A stretch of 64,000 nucleotides of DNA from JAACFF01 sp963701435. GTDB lineage: Bacteria > Chloroflexota > Anaerolineae > Promineifilales > Promineifilaceae. Positions within the stretch are counted from its first letter, which is position 1, and every line of letters begins with the position of its first letter. The stretch spans positions 982,143 to 1,046,142 of the forward strand of contig CAVPAL010000023.1 of the NCBI GenBank assembly GCA_963701435.1, in the 5' to 3' direction. The notes under the pieces were generated by a model. That model was given only the letters and a program-made list of their open reading frames with translations. It was not told the origin of the DNA and made no database searches. Position numbers and translations under genes: made by a program. Shown one piece after another: positions 54,256-61,872 of the stretch.

Positions 54256-55653
54256 ATGCGAAAACAAACGCGTGAATTCATTTTCTCTTTGAGTCTAATT
54301 CTGATTTCCATTGGCCTGACTGGCTGTACGGCAAACCGCGAGGAAACGCCCACAGAAACGGCCGTTGCTGACAATCTGCCCGCGCCGCCGCCAACCTGGA
54401 CGGCCGTTGCCCCCATAGAAATAGCTGGCCAGAACCCAACAGCCATACCTCCGACGCCAATTCCGTCCACCGAAAGCGTCACAGCGTACCCAGGCCCGTC
54501 CGTTTCGTCGCCCAGTTCGACTCCCAACGCCTACCCCGCCGCAGCGGAAGCGAGCGCAACGGCTGAAAACACCAATAACCCTCCTGGCGGCAGTTCAGAT
54601 ATTTATCTGCCTATCACCGGCGGTTCTCCGCCCACAACCACACCAACGGCCACGCCTGTCCCGCCGCCTTCACCCACGCCGCTGCCGACCGCCACGCCTA
54701 CACCCATTCCGACCGTTGATTTTGCCGCCAAACGGGCAGAACTTCAGGCAGCAGGGCAAGATTTAGGTTTCGTAAAAATGGGATTTCATGTAACCCTGCA
54801 CGAAGATCGGGACGTCTTGGACAACTGGATGCAAAGTCTGGATGCAGCGGGTGTGCCGCTGTTCATCAAAACAGTTGACAATGCCGAACCGCTTTTTCGC
54901 GCGCAAGAATTGGCTAAAGCGAGCGGCGTGCCGCACACGCTGGTCTACCGTTCCTCGGGCGGCGTCCCGGCATATGAGCTGCCGCCGGAACAAGCAGCTC
55001 AAATTCATTGGGAATTCCATCGTAACCTATTCCCGCCCGAGCTGGATCCCAGCATGGTCTGGATTGAAACCTTGAATGAAGTTGATCGCACCCGCGCTGA
55101 ATGGTTCGGAAAGTTTGCCCTGGAAACAGCGCGTCTGGCAATGGCGGAAGGGTATCGCTGGGCGGCGTTTGGCTGGGCATCCGGCGAACCGGAACCGGAA
55201 CAGTGGCAAACGCCATCCATGTTAGAATTTTTACGGCTGGCTGCTGAAAACCCGGACCAACTTGCAATTGCGCTGCATGAATACAGCTACATCAGCGACG
55301 ACATTGCGCATGAGTATCCATTCAAAGTCGGCCGTTTCCAGGAACTGCTGCGCATTGCTGACGCCAACGGCATTCCACGTCCCACAATTCTAATTACCGA
55401 ATGGGGTTGGGAATATGCCAATATACCCCCGATAGAAAAAGCGATGCGCGATATTGCCTGGGCGGCCCGGTTGTATGGTTCCTACCCTGAAGTCAAGGGC
55501 GCAGCGATTTGGAACCTGGGGATTGGCTGCTGTTATGAAGACATATCAGAGCAGGTCACAAAGCTGGTTGAGCCTATCACATATTATGCGCTGCGTAATT
55601 ATGTGCCGCGGCCGCCTGCGCCGGTTCCCGTTGAGCCTGAAAAATATCGTTAA
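54256..55653 (+). CDS. Lipoprotein with a clan-A glycoside-hydrolase-like TIM barrel
   Basis: 465 residues. The type II signal ends SIGLTGCTANREE. A 140-residue Pro/Thr/Ser-rich linker precedes the catalytic-like domain (from about residue 170). The likely acid/base Glu is in WIETLNEVDRTRAEW and the nucleophile Glu in ILITEWGWEYAN, spaced as in TIM-barrel glycosidases (GH5/GH39-like). GFHVTLHEDRDVLDNWM opens the barrel. The substrate is unknown; an envelope or environmental polysaccharide is a guess. ATG at 54256 with TAGGA upstream is chosen over the TTG at 54226. The stop overlaps the convergent GNAT gene by 4 nt. Confidence 0.78.
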   Translation: MRKQTREFIFSLSLILISIGLTGCTANREETPTETAVADNLPAPPPTWTAVAPIEIAGQNPTAIPPTPIPSTESVTAYPGPSVSSPSSTPNAYPAAAEASATAENTNNPPGGSSDIYLPITGGSPPTTTPTATPVPPPSPTPLPTATPTPIPTVDFAAKRAELQAAGQDLGFVKMGFHVTLHEDRDVLDNWMQSLDAAGVPLFIKTVDNAEPLFRAQELAKASGVPHTLVYRSSGGVPAYELPPEQAAQIHWEFHRNLFPPELDPSMVWIETLNEVDRTRAEWFGKFALETARLAMAEGYRWAAFGWASGEPEPEQWQTPSMLEFLRLAAENPDQLAIALHEYSYISDDIAHEYPFKVGRFQELLRIADANGIPRPTILITEWGWEYANIPPIEKAMRDIAWAARLYGSYPEVKGAAIWNLGIGCCYEDISEQVTKLVEPITYYALRNYVPRPPAPVPVEPEKYR

Positions 55654-56169
55654 ACCCCATCAAATTCCGGCTGGTAGTGGAGAACGCCTGATATGTTCTG
55701 CAGACTGCCCGGTACCAGTTCTAACGCCATAAAAGCATCATTTGGTACATCATAGGCGCACTTCAGGTCAAAACGGCTGGCCGGCGCAAAGCCAAAACGC
55801 GGGTAATAACTGGGATGGCCTAACACGATACAGGCTTGGTAACCGGACTGGCGGCAAACATCCAGTCCGGCCAGCACCAATTGGACGCCAATTCCCTGCT
55901 TCTGCATCGCCGGCAGCACCGCCACAGGCCCCAAACCTGCAATTTTCACACTGGCGTCGACCTGCTGCGGGCTGCATCGGTGTAAATAAAATGTGTCCTA
56001 CAACGCGGCCGGCTTGTTCAGCGACCAGGGAAGTGATAAAAACGCCGCGGGATCTGATCTGGTTCACCAGGTTCGCCTCGGCGGGTCGGCCAAAAGCAGT
56101 CAGGTTTATCTGGTAAACGGCCGTTAAATCGGCCGTTTCCTCAGGTCGAATCACAATAGACGTTTGCAT
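55650..56169 (-). pseudogene. GNAT acetyltransferase, one frameshift
   Basis: The first frame from ATG 56169 encodes IVIRPEETADLTAVYQINLT and LVAEQAGRVVGHILFTPM. An extra base in a C run near 55,976 shifts the reading, after which VKIAGLGPVAVLPAMQKQGIG (the acetyl-CoA Q-x-x-G loop) and GHPSYYPRFGFAPA continue in the other frame. The 520-nt span is one base over whole codons. It is a YhbS-like GNAT; the substrate is unknown. Confidence 0.8.
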
Positions 56170-56329
56170 AATCCCTCGCAGCTAGTGACCTCAAAATTGC
56201 ACGCAATTCTAAGATAAATTTAACAGACAGCGACTATACTGCTGTGCTGGGTTTGTCAAATGATCTGGCGACCGCTAAAATATGAAATCGCCTGCATGGC
56301 TCGGAAAAAAATTCAAAGGATTTAAAAAG

Positions 56330-56644
56330 ATGCCAACTTATACGTATCGCTGTAAAAATTGCGGTCACGAATTCGATCACCGTCAGCGCATGTCTGATGC
56401 GCCCTTAAAAAAATGCCCTGACTGCGGCGGCCCATTGCGGCGCGTTGTCGGTTCGGTCGGCGTTGTTTTTAAGGGCAGTGGTTTTTATGTGACAGACAAT
56501 AAAAGGGCATCGAGCGGTAAAAACCGGACGCGTTCATCGGAAACTTCTTCCGACACAGCAGACAAGCCGGATAGTTCTGACAGCAAATCAACCGAGAGCA
56601 AACCGGAAAAGAAAAGCACCGAAAAAGCCGCCGACAAATCGTGA
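56330..56644 (+). CDS. FmdB-type zinc-ribbon protein
   Basis: 104 residues. The start is ATG 56330, with AAAGGATTT upstream. The first 40 residues are the FmdB zinc ribbon: PTYTYRCKNCGHEFDHRQ and KKCPDCGGPLRR (CxxC...CxxC), then VVFKGSGFYVTDNK. A low-complexity Ser/Lys/Glu/Asp tail of about 50 residues follows. FmdB-like proteins are thought to regulate or bind nucleic acids, but the role of most is unknown. Confidence 0.85.
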   Translation: MPTYTYRCKNCGHEFDHRQRMSDAPLKKCPDCGGPLRRVVGSVGVVFKGSGFYVTDNKRASSGKNRTRSSETSSDTADKPDSSDSKSTESKPEKKSTEKAADKS

Positions 56645-56683
56645 AACGGCCGTTTTCTAAAAATATCCCCACCCAATAACGAC

Positions 56684-56718
56684 AAAAAAGCTTGCATTGC
56701 CAAATGCAAGCTTTTTTT
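56684..56718. terminator. Bidirectional terminator
   Basis: AAAAAAGCTTGCATT and AATGCAAGCTTTTTT, 15-bp stem with a 4-nt loop, between convergent genes. Runs of A and T on both sides allow termination in both directions. Confidence 0.85.
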
Positions 56719-56734
56719 ACGCTTCGTAAACCGT

Positions 56735-57037
56735 CTAAATTTGAAAACCACGCGTCGCCGGAATCATCTTCGTGTCAAAATTGACCACAAATTCCTCCAG
56801 CTTGCTGCTCAACTCTTTCCAGGCGTCGCTTTTTAAAATCTGTATCATTTTTTCTGGCGATGCAACAACCCCTTCGGCCAGTTTCTGCTCACATTCTCCG
56901 TAAGCTGTATACCACACCTGAATATCGGCAATACCCAGCTTATTAAGACCGGGAATAAATTCATGCACCAAAAATTCAAAATATTCTGATTCTTTTTCAG
57001 GGCGAATATCCCAGCGCAATAATAATTTTGTAGGCAT
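56735..57037 (-). CDS. Conserved hypothetical protein, dimeric alpha/beta-barrel-like
   Basis: 100 residues from ATG 57037. The pattern LLLRWDIRPEKESEYFEFL, FIPGLNKLGI and IQVWYTAYGECEQKLAEGVV looks like the strand-helix order of small dimeric alpha/beta-barrel proteins such as antibiotic-biosynthesis monooxygenase-like domains. This is a fold impression without family evidence. No catalytic residues are evident. Confidence 0.6.
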   Translation of the reverse strand: MPTKLLLRWDIRPEKESEYFEFLVHEFIPGLNKLGIADIQVWYTAYGECEQKLAEGVVASPEKMIQILKSDAWKELSSKLEEFVVNFDTKMIPATRGFQI

Positions 57038-57069
57038 AATCAATTAAATTCCCGGCTATCGGGTCTCTT

Positions 57070-57705
57070 CTACCCTTTTATTCGCGGCGCCAACAAGACA
57101 GTTTCTGTCCCTTCAGCAAAAGTTGATGAAGTCAATTTCAACGAGGCTTGTTCTTCGACATCTGTTACGCCCATTTCCTTTAAAAAGCGGTCAACCTGAT
57201 CCAGTTCGGCTTTTTGGCCGGGCAGGTGATAATGCATTGGTATCACGATATCCGGCTCCAACATCGACACCAGTTCGGCTGCCTTGGCCGCATTCAGGCT
57301 ACGGCCGCCTCCAGCCGGTACTAAAAGCACATTCACCTGCTCAAGCGCCTCAATTTGTTTTTGGGTGGGCACATCTTGCATGTCGCCCAAATGCGCCACA
57401 GTCAATCCGTCGTAGGTGAAAACATAGACCACATTGCGGTTCTGTGACTCTTTTTGAAAGGTAGCGATACCAGTCACAAAAACGCCGCCGATTTCATATT
57501 CGCCGGGACCATCCAATACATGCTGTCGATTGGGAACGGCTTCAACGTTATCGTGACCCTGAGCAGCATGGCTTACGGTGACAATATCTGCTTTCAGCCT
57601 TAACTCAGGGAACCCAAATTTGTCGCCATAGGGGTCGGTAACAACAGTAGCGTGCTTGCGTTCTGTAATGCGAAAACAACTTAGTCCGTACCAGGTAATT
57701 TCCAT
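57070..57705 (-). CDS. MBL-fold metal-dependent hydrolase-like protein (UlaG/UPF0173 type)
   Basis: 211 residues. It begins MEITWYGLSCFRITE, as in UlaG/UPF0173 proteins, then DPYGDKFGFPELRLKADIV, YEIGGVFVTGIATF, VAHLGDMQ and the late PMHYHLPGQ. The first metal motif, normally HxHxDH, reads VSHAAQGHDN, so two or three of the usual ligands are missing. The DxD-like and C-terminal His regions remain. The activity may be altered or lost. ATG at 57705 is used because the upstream extension does not look coding. Confidence 0.75.
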   Translation of the reverse strand: MEITWYGLSCFRITERKHATVVTDPYGDKFGFPELRLKADIVTVSHAAQGHDNVEAVPNRQHVLDGPGEYEIGGVFVTGIATFQKESQNRNVVYVFTYDGLTVAHLGDMQDVPTQKQIEALEQVNVLLVPAGGGRSLNAAKAAELVSMLEPDIVIPMHYHLPGQKAELDQVDRFLKEMGVTDVEEQASLKLTSSTFAEGTETVLLAPRIKG

Positions 57706-57932
57706 ATAATGTCTCGTGAAGATGTGTATTTGGTAATTCCCAGAAAGTAATAGAAGATAAATGTTGTGGAAAATCTGAGAATTCCTCAAGAAAACTCGCA
57801 AAAATTTTTGCAAACACCAGTTGGATTTTGCCGATACCGCAGATTTCCAACGGGTTTGATGTTCAATAACTTTTCGCAGGCAGTTTATCCTATAAAGAGT
57901 GCAATTATACCTGATATTTGGATAATTGAAAT
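57706..57932. other. Intergenic region, 227 nt
   Basis: Gap between divergent genes. AT-rich; it should contain promoters in both directions. I see no obvious RNA element or repeat. Confidence 0.5.
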
Positions 57933-58679
57933 ATGGGTTGGAGACGTTTAGAAATTAACGGCGGCACAGCGCAGTCAAAGGATTCAGGCTGGCGGCTACA
58001 TCTGCCGCCAATTAAACAGGGGTATGCAGACGCTCAGTTTGATGATTACGGAGCGGCCGGTCAGAGCCGTCGGAATTATCCATGGCGGCCGGGCGCGCGC
58101 ATGCGCTTGCGCGCGCGCTTCTCACACCCGGCGACCGAACTGCACGGTACGGCCGGATTTGGCTTTTGGAATGCCCCTTACGGTGATCCGACCGTGCGCC
58201 GTCCGGCGCTGCCGCAAGCTGTGTGGTTCTTTTTTGCCTCAAAGCCCAACAACTTGCCTTTCGCGCCTCCGGAATGCGGGCATGGCTGGTTTGCGTCGGC
58301 GCTGCATCCCTCCCCGGCGCATGCGCTTCTGCTGGCTCCGCTCGCGCCTCTCTGGCTGCTTTTAAACCAATGGGCCGGTGTACGCCGGCGCCTGTGGCCG
58401 GCCACCCAGCAGTTTCTCAATATTCACCATGCGCCTTTGGACGCCACACTGACTGACTGGCACACATATGAACTGGCATGGCTGCCGCTGGGCTGCACTT
58501 TTCTTGTTGATGGAGAGCTTGTGCTGCAAACAACAACCAGCCCTGCCGGCCCGCTGGGTTTTGTCTGTTGGATTGATAACCAATATTTGATCGCTACGGT
58601 AAACGGCCGTTTCCGCTGGGGAACCATACCAATCAGGCAAGCACAATGGTTGGAAACTGATGCCTTGACGCTTTACTAA
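57933..58679 (+). CDS. Concanavalin-like (GH16-type) domain protein
   Basis: 248 residues. The segment WHTYELAWLPLGCTFLVDGE followed by SPAGPLGFVCWIDNQYLI is the inner-sheet pattern of GH16/LamG-type beta-sandwich domains, and TAGFGFWNAPYGDP is its front part. The ExDxE catalytic signature of GH16 is not apparent, so carbohydrate binding rather than cleavage is possible. There is no signal peptide, but a hydrophobic stretch (HALLLAPLAPLWLLL) lies mid-protein. Confidence 0.7.
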   Translation: MGWRRLEINGGTAQSKDSGWRLHLPPIKQGYADAQFDDYGAAGQSRRNYPWRPGARMRLRARFSHPATELHGTAGFGFWNAPYGDPTVRRPALPQAVWFFFASKPNNLPFAPPECGHGWFASALHPSPAHALLLAPLAPLWLLLNQWAGVRRRLWPATQQFLNIHHAPLDATLTDWHTYELAWLPLGCTFLVDGELVLQTTTSPAGPLGFVCWIDNQYLIATVNGRFRWGTIPIRQAQWLETDALTLY

Positions 58680-58774
58680 ACCACGCTTTAATATTCCCCC
58701 TTTGCTTTTGACACCCTACTTTGAGCATGTTATACTTTTCGACGCTCATTAAAATAGCAGGACCCTCTAATTTC

Positions 58775-58861
58775 GGAGGGATGGCAGAGTGGACGATTGC
58801 GACGGTCTTGAAAACCGTAGTGGGCTTATGCTCACCGGGGGTTCGAATCCCTCTCCCTCCG
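58775..58861 (+). tRNA. tRNA-Ser (anticodon TGA)
   Basis: 87-nt class II tRNA. Acceptor GGAGGGA pairs with TCCCTCC, discriminator G. The anticodon stem-loop ACGGTCTTGAAAACCGT gives TGA. It has a long variable arm and T arm GGGGGTTCGAATCCCTC. Confidence 0.95.
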
Positions 58862-58927
58862 CTCGCGGGCTCCTCTGCTGAGAGCCTACTTTAACAGAAA
58901 TGACCTCAAGGAACAGCATATTTTCCT

Positions 58928-59017
58928 GGGGAGGTGCCAGAGTGGACGATTGGGGCCGCCTGCTAAGCGGTTAACGGTCTTCAAAGCCGTTCATGGGTTC
59001 GAATCCCATCCTCCCCG
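58928..59017 (+). tRNA. tRNA-Ser (anticodon GCT)
   Basis: 90-nt class II tRNA. Acceptor GGGGAGG pairs with CCTCCCC, discriminator G. The anticodon loop CTGCTAA sits between CCGC and GCGG. It has a long variable arm and T arm TGGGTTCGAATCCCA. Confidence 0.95.
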
Positions 59018-59097
59018 CTTTATGTCCCTGGACATTATGTAACTTGCTTCTGGAGGTGAGTTGCGATAAGGTTATGGTGTCATTTAAGTAAGCGCAT

Positions 59098-59171
59098 GCG
59101 CCCTTAGCTCAGTGGATCAGAGCGTCTGGCTACGAACCAGAAGGCCGCAGGTTCGAGTCCTGCAGGGCGTA
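59098..59171 (+). tRNA. tRNA-Arg (anticodon ACG)
   Basis: 74-nt tRNA. Acceptor GCGCCCT pairs with AGGGCGT, discriminator A. The anticodon stem-loop TCTGGCTACGAACCAGA gives ACG, and the T arm is GCAGGTTCGAGTCCTGC. Last of the three tRNAs; the accessory region starts after it. Confidence 0.95.
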
Positions 59172-59197
59172 CCTTATATACAAGGTTATTTTCGACC

Positions 59198-59225
59198 AAC
59201 ACCCCTAAATATAGGGGTGTTTTTA
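59198..59225 (+). terminator. Terminator after the tRNA cluster
   Basis: AACACCCCTA/TAGGGGTGTT, a 10-bp stem with loop AATA, followed by TTTATTT. Confidence 0.8.
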
Positions 59226-59240
59226 TTTAGCGATCTGATA

Positions 59241-59264
59241 ACCGTAGCAACAACCGTAGCAACA
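59241..59264. repeat. Tandem 12-bp repeat next to tRNA-Arg
   Basis: ACCGTAGCAACA twice in a row. On the minus strand it reads VATVVATV in one frame, as seen at the C-terminus of some tRNA-targeting integrases. It may therefore be the last piece of a lost recombinase gene. Confidence 0.4.
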
Positions 59265-59278
59265 GATACCTCTATTAA

Positions 59279-59696
59279 ATGAAGAAATGTGCTCATTGTA
59301 AGGAATTTAAAAGCCTTGATGAGTTTGCTTACAGCAACCGACTTTTAAAGACTAGACAGAAACATAGCCGGGCTTGCATGAGCAAGATTAACAAAGCCTC
59401 TTATCAAAAATCTGACAAGCGTCGAAAATATGAAAACAAAATAAAAAGAAGAGAAATTGCCAGACAATATGTTTGGGATTACCTCTCCTCTCATCTGTGC
59501 GTAAATTGTGGTGAATCCGATCCCCGTGTACTGGAATTTGACCATGTAAGTGGTAAAAAAAGAATCGGTGTCGGTTCTGGCGAATGGAAATTACTCACTT
59601 GACAAAGTGAAAAGAGAAATAGAAAAGTGTGTCGTGCGTTGTGCTAATTGTCACCGGAAGAAAACTCATAAGGAAAGGGGGTGGTTCAAGGGTTGA
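59279..59696 (+). pseudogene. HNH endonuclease, one frameshift
   Basis: From ATG 59279: CAHCKEFKSLDEFAYSN with a Cys pair, Lys/Arg-rich middle (KRRKYENKIKRREIARQY), then LCVNCGESDPRVLEFDHVSG, the HNH start. It stops shortly after at TGA. In the next frame, NYSLDKVKREIEKCVVRCANCHRKK completes the zinc and HNH motif and the frame ends at 59696. The 418-nt span implies one extra base near 59,580. This is a small mobile-type HNH nuclease, now inactive if the sequence is correct. Confidence 0.75.
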
Positions 59697-59722
59697 TTGA
59701 CTGCTTCGGAAAAACGGTTACA

Positions 59723-59890
59723 TTATTGTTGCTTGTTTTGTTTTAATAATTTATGGAGAGCAGTGGTGAGTTCATTGTACTCCTGCTGAATTCTCACCAG
59801 ATTTTGAAGAATATGCCCGATGGCTTGCTCGGTTGTGATTTTTTCCAGTTTCCACAGCCTGATTAATTCTTGTGGTTATTTTGTTCCCAT
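59723..59890 (-). pseudogene. Small helical protein, premature stop at codon 5
   Basis: ATG 59890 gives MGTK and then TAA. The frame continues without another stop for 50 codons: LIRLWKLEKITTEQAIGHIL and YNELTTALHKLLKQ, a clean helical composition. It is likely a small gene disabled by a nonsense mutation, or one starting elsewhere. Confidence 0.4.
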
Positions 59891-59964
59891 AACTTATTCC
59901 TTAATCACAAAATGTTCTCATTTAGAGAACATTTTACCCCAATCGTGCCTGAGCGTCAATAAAA

Positions 59965-60180
59965 ATGAAGCGATTTGGTGAGAAGTTTCGGTTCCTGAGA
60001 AAACAACGGGGATTGACGATTAGGGAATTAGCGCCTTTGCTAGCGATAAAATCCTACAGCTATTTGTCGGACTTAGAAAACGGAAAAAAAACGCCATCAT
60101 TAGAACTTACAATAAAAGCTTCAGATTTGTTTGGTGTGACAATTGATCAGTTAGTTCGAGATGAGTTAGATGTTGGGTAG
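59965..60180 (+). CDS. XRE-family HTH regulator
   Basis: 71 residues, a single Cro/C1-type helix-turn-helix: FGEKFRFLRKQRGLTIRELA followed by LLAIKSYSYLSDLENGKKTP and SLELTIKASDLFGVTIDQL. Its size and position before a nuclease-like gene recall the controller (C) proteins of restriction-modification systems. It is probably autoregulatory and controls the two genes downstream. It lies in the accessory region that lacks the host palindrome. Confidence 0.88.
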   Translation: MKRFGEKFRFLRKQRGLTIRELAPLLAIKSYSYLSDLENGKKTPSLELTIKASDLFGVTIDQLVRDELDVG

Positions 60181-60357
60181 GTATATTCTGAACCAACCTG
60201 CTAGTGATGGCCCATATTGCTGATAAGTTAAAATTTGTTGAATGTTCAACGCCAGCTGAAGGGTTGAGCTTTTCTCAGAACCTCTGAAGGAGACGTAATT
60301 ACAGTCAATTAAGAAAGTAGCATCATTAAATACAATGTCAGAAACAGGAGATTCGGC
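60181..60357. other. Gap between XRE gene and nuclease gene
   Basis: 177 nt with no convincing gene. A 26-codon ATG frame starts near 60,208, but it looks random. The region may hold the operator or promoter of the nuclease gene. I see no clear C-box. Confidence 0.4.
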
Positions 60358-61101
60358 ATGCAAATCGAGTACTATCCACCCAGGAGTAAGGCACCAGTTT
60401 TCAAAAAGGTTTCTGCGGAAGATCTAGCTGGTTATTTGGGAACTGAATGGATTCCTGGAACGCCACGTTCATTCATCGACTCACTGACTGAAATAATCGG
60501 AACCATTCTGACCCGAGTGAAGCTGAATGGTAGTGTTGATTCATGGTGTGTCAACGCTGATGTTGCCGATACCGACAGGCAATGGAGAGGCGTAACGAGT
60601 TGGATCATCGGCGTAGCTTTTGCACGAGATGTAATGGAGAGCGAAGGATACTCATGGTGGTCTCCAGTCAGTGGATTCTCAGGAACAGTATCCACTGGCA
60701 AGACCAAGACAGGAAGATGGATGCCTTGGATTCCACGCTCATTATATAGTGTAGAAAAGCTAGGAACGAAGTCGAATCTGCTTCCTGACTACACAGCCTG
60801 CCGTTTAAGCGGAGATGGCACATTTCAATATGCCTTTGTAGAAAGCAAAGGCACGAAGAACAACATCCAGAACAAGCACCTTGCACCAGCGGATTGGCTC
60901 AATCAAGTTAATAACGCAAAATTGCTTTTTCGAGAGCGCATTGCACCCGTCGCACATAGATATGTTGTTGCTACTCGCATAAACCCGGATGCAAAACGTG
61001 CTAATACACGTAGGATAATTGTTCGAGCATGGGATTCACAAGATGACGGACTCGATTCACAAGATAGGACGGACATTACTTTGAATTGGCCCACTTTTTA
61101 A
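60358..61101 (+). CDS. PD-(D/E)XK-like nuclease
   Basis: 247 residues, start ATG with AGGAGATTCGGC upstream. The centre has LLPDYTACRLSGDGTFQYAF followed directly by VESKGTKNN, which fits the P-D-x(10-30)-(D/E)-x-K active site of restriction-type nucleases. The rest has VTSWIIGVAFARDVMESEGY and RYVVATRINPDAKRANTRRI, for which I know no named family. No methyltransferase is nearby. It overlaps the next gene by 16 nt, indicating a functional pair. A defence or element-stability nuclease is an inference. Confidence 0.65.
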   Translation: MQIEYYPPRSKAPVFKKVSAEDLAGYLGTEWIPGTPRSFIDSLTEIIGTILTRVKLNGSVDSWCVNADVADTDRQWRGVTSWIIGVAFARDVMESEGYSWWSPVSGFSGTVSTGKTKTGRWMPWIPRSLYSVEKLGTKSNLLPDYTACRLSGDGTFQYAFVESKGTKNNIQNKHLAPADWLNQVNNAKLLFRERIAPVAHRYVVATRINPDAKRANTRRIIVRAWDSQDDGLDSQDRTDITLNWPTF

Positions 61102-61520
61102 CGGTGCATTACGCTGGCCTGCTTCAGCGCATTGGATTTCATCGGACGGCAGATCTGTTAACACGTAGGATACGATTAATTACCGAAACTGATAGAAGCG
61201 ATTTTGCGACAAATGAGTGGCGTGATGTGTTTGATGATTTTGCGAATGATTTGCCATTGCAAACGCTGGACAGACAGTCTCCAATAGAAATACTGACTGA
61301 ACCAAATAGTCAGTCTGGGTTAAGGTTCGGAGATTCCCTGTACTATTTTGGCCTTTCTTTGCCAGTGATCCAACTCCTTCGAACTCTGATAACCGGCAAT
61401 GTAAATGGCCTACAGACTACCTTGGATAGTTTTTACACTCAAACCCAGGAATTGAGGGAGGATTATTCAGGTAATCCTGAAATTTCTACTTTCCTAAATG
61501 GAGTAGTCGTATACAGATAA
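61086..61520 (+). CDS. Unknown partner of the PD-(D/E)XK-like nuclease
   Basis: 144 residues, TTG start overlapping the preceding gene by 16 nt; GTG at 61104 is an alternative. The product is polar and helical (LLQRIGFHRTADLLTRRIRL, DVFDDFANDLPLQTLDRQSP), with a possibly amphipathic segment LYYFGLSLPVIQLLRTLI. I do not recognise the family. The overlap implies coupled translation, so it may bind, inhibit or target the nuclease. Confidence 0.6.
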   Translation: MAHFLTVHYAGLLQRIGFHRTADLLTRRIRLITETDRSDFATNEWRDVFDDFANDLPLQTLDRQSPIEILTEPNSQSGLRFGDSLYYFGLSLPVIQLLRTLITGNVNGLQTTLDSFYTQTQELREDYSGNPEISTFLNGVVVYR

Positions 61521-61539
61521 TAGTCATTTATACCTGAAA

Positions 61540-61872
61540 TCAACTACGGCCGTTTCTCGGTCTCGTACTCCTTGTCCAAACCGGCATGTCTTGATCACTT
61601 CTTTGTTCCCGCCCCTGAAGCCGATCCACAATTTTCGCCAGATAAACCCCCGCACAGGTCTGCCTCTCTTTGGGTGTCATACAATTCTGCCATTCAGTTA
61701 GCGGAAAGGGGGGCATCTCCTGCAACTCCATCTGCGCCTTCAACTCAAACCAGGAAGTATTACGCTGCGGCGCACATTTGGTCACGCAAGCCTCGTTCAT
61801 GGCGTTCCTGCATATCTGTGCACACCAGGGCGGGGGAGTTGGATATTGATCTTCCCCTGAAAAAGTAGACAC
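61540..61872 (-). CDS. Cys-rich conserved protein, 5' end replaced by an IS
   Basis: Up to 110 residues. The conserved-looking core is PPPWCAQICRNAMNEACVTK, then CAPQRNTSWFEL, PPFPLTEWQNCMTPKERQTC and AGVYLAKIVDRL, with six Cys. The only usable start (GTG 61872) lies in the left end of the IS3 relic, so the first codons come from the IS and the native 5' end is lost. The gene carries the only ACGGCCGT of the accessory region. Function unknown. Confidence 0.6.
   Translation of the reverse strand: MSTFSGEDQYPTPPPWCAQICRNAMNEACVTKCAPQRNTSWFELKAQMELQEMPPFPLTEWQNCMTPKERQTCAGVYLAKIVDRLQGREQRSDQDMPVWTRSTRPRNGRS

Noticed and set aside
60166..60363. 65-codon minus-strand frame overlapping the XRE gene end
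   Set aside because: It overlaps two supported genes at its ends, has no ribosome binding site and its composition looks random.
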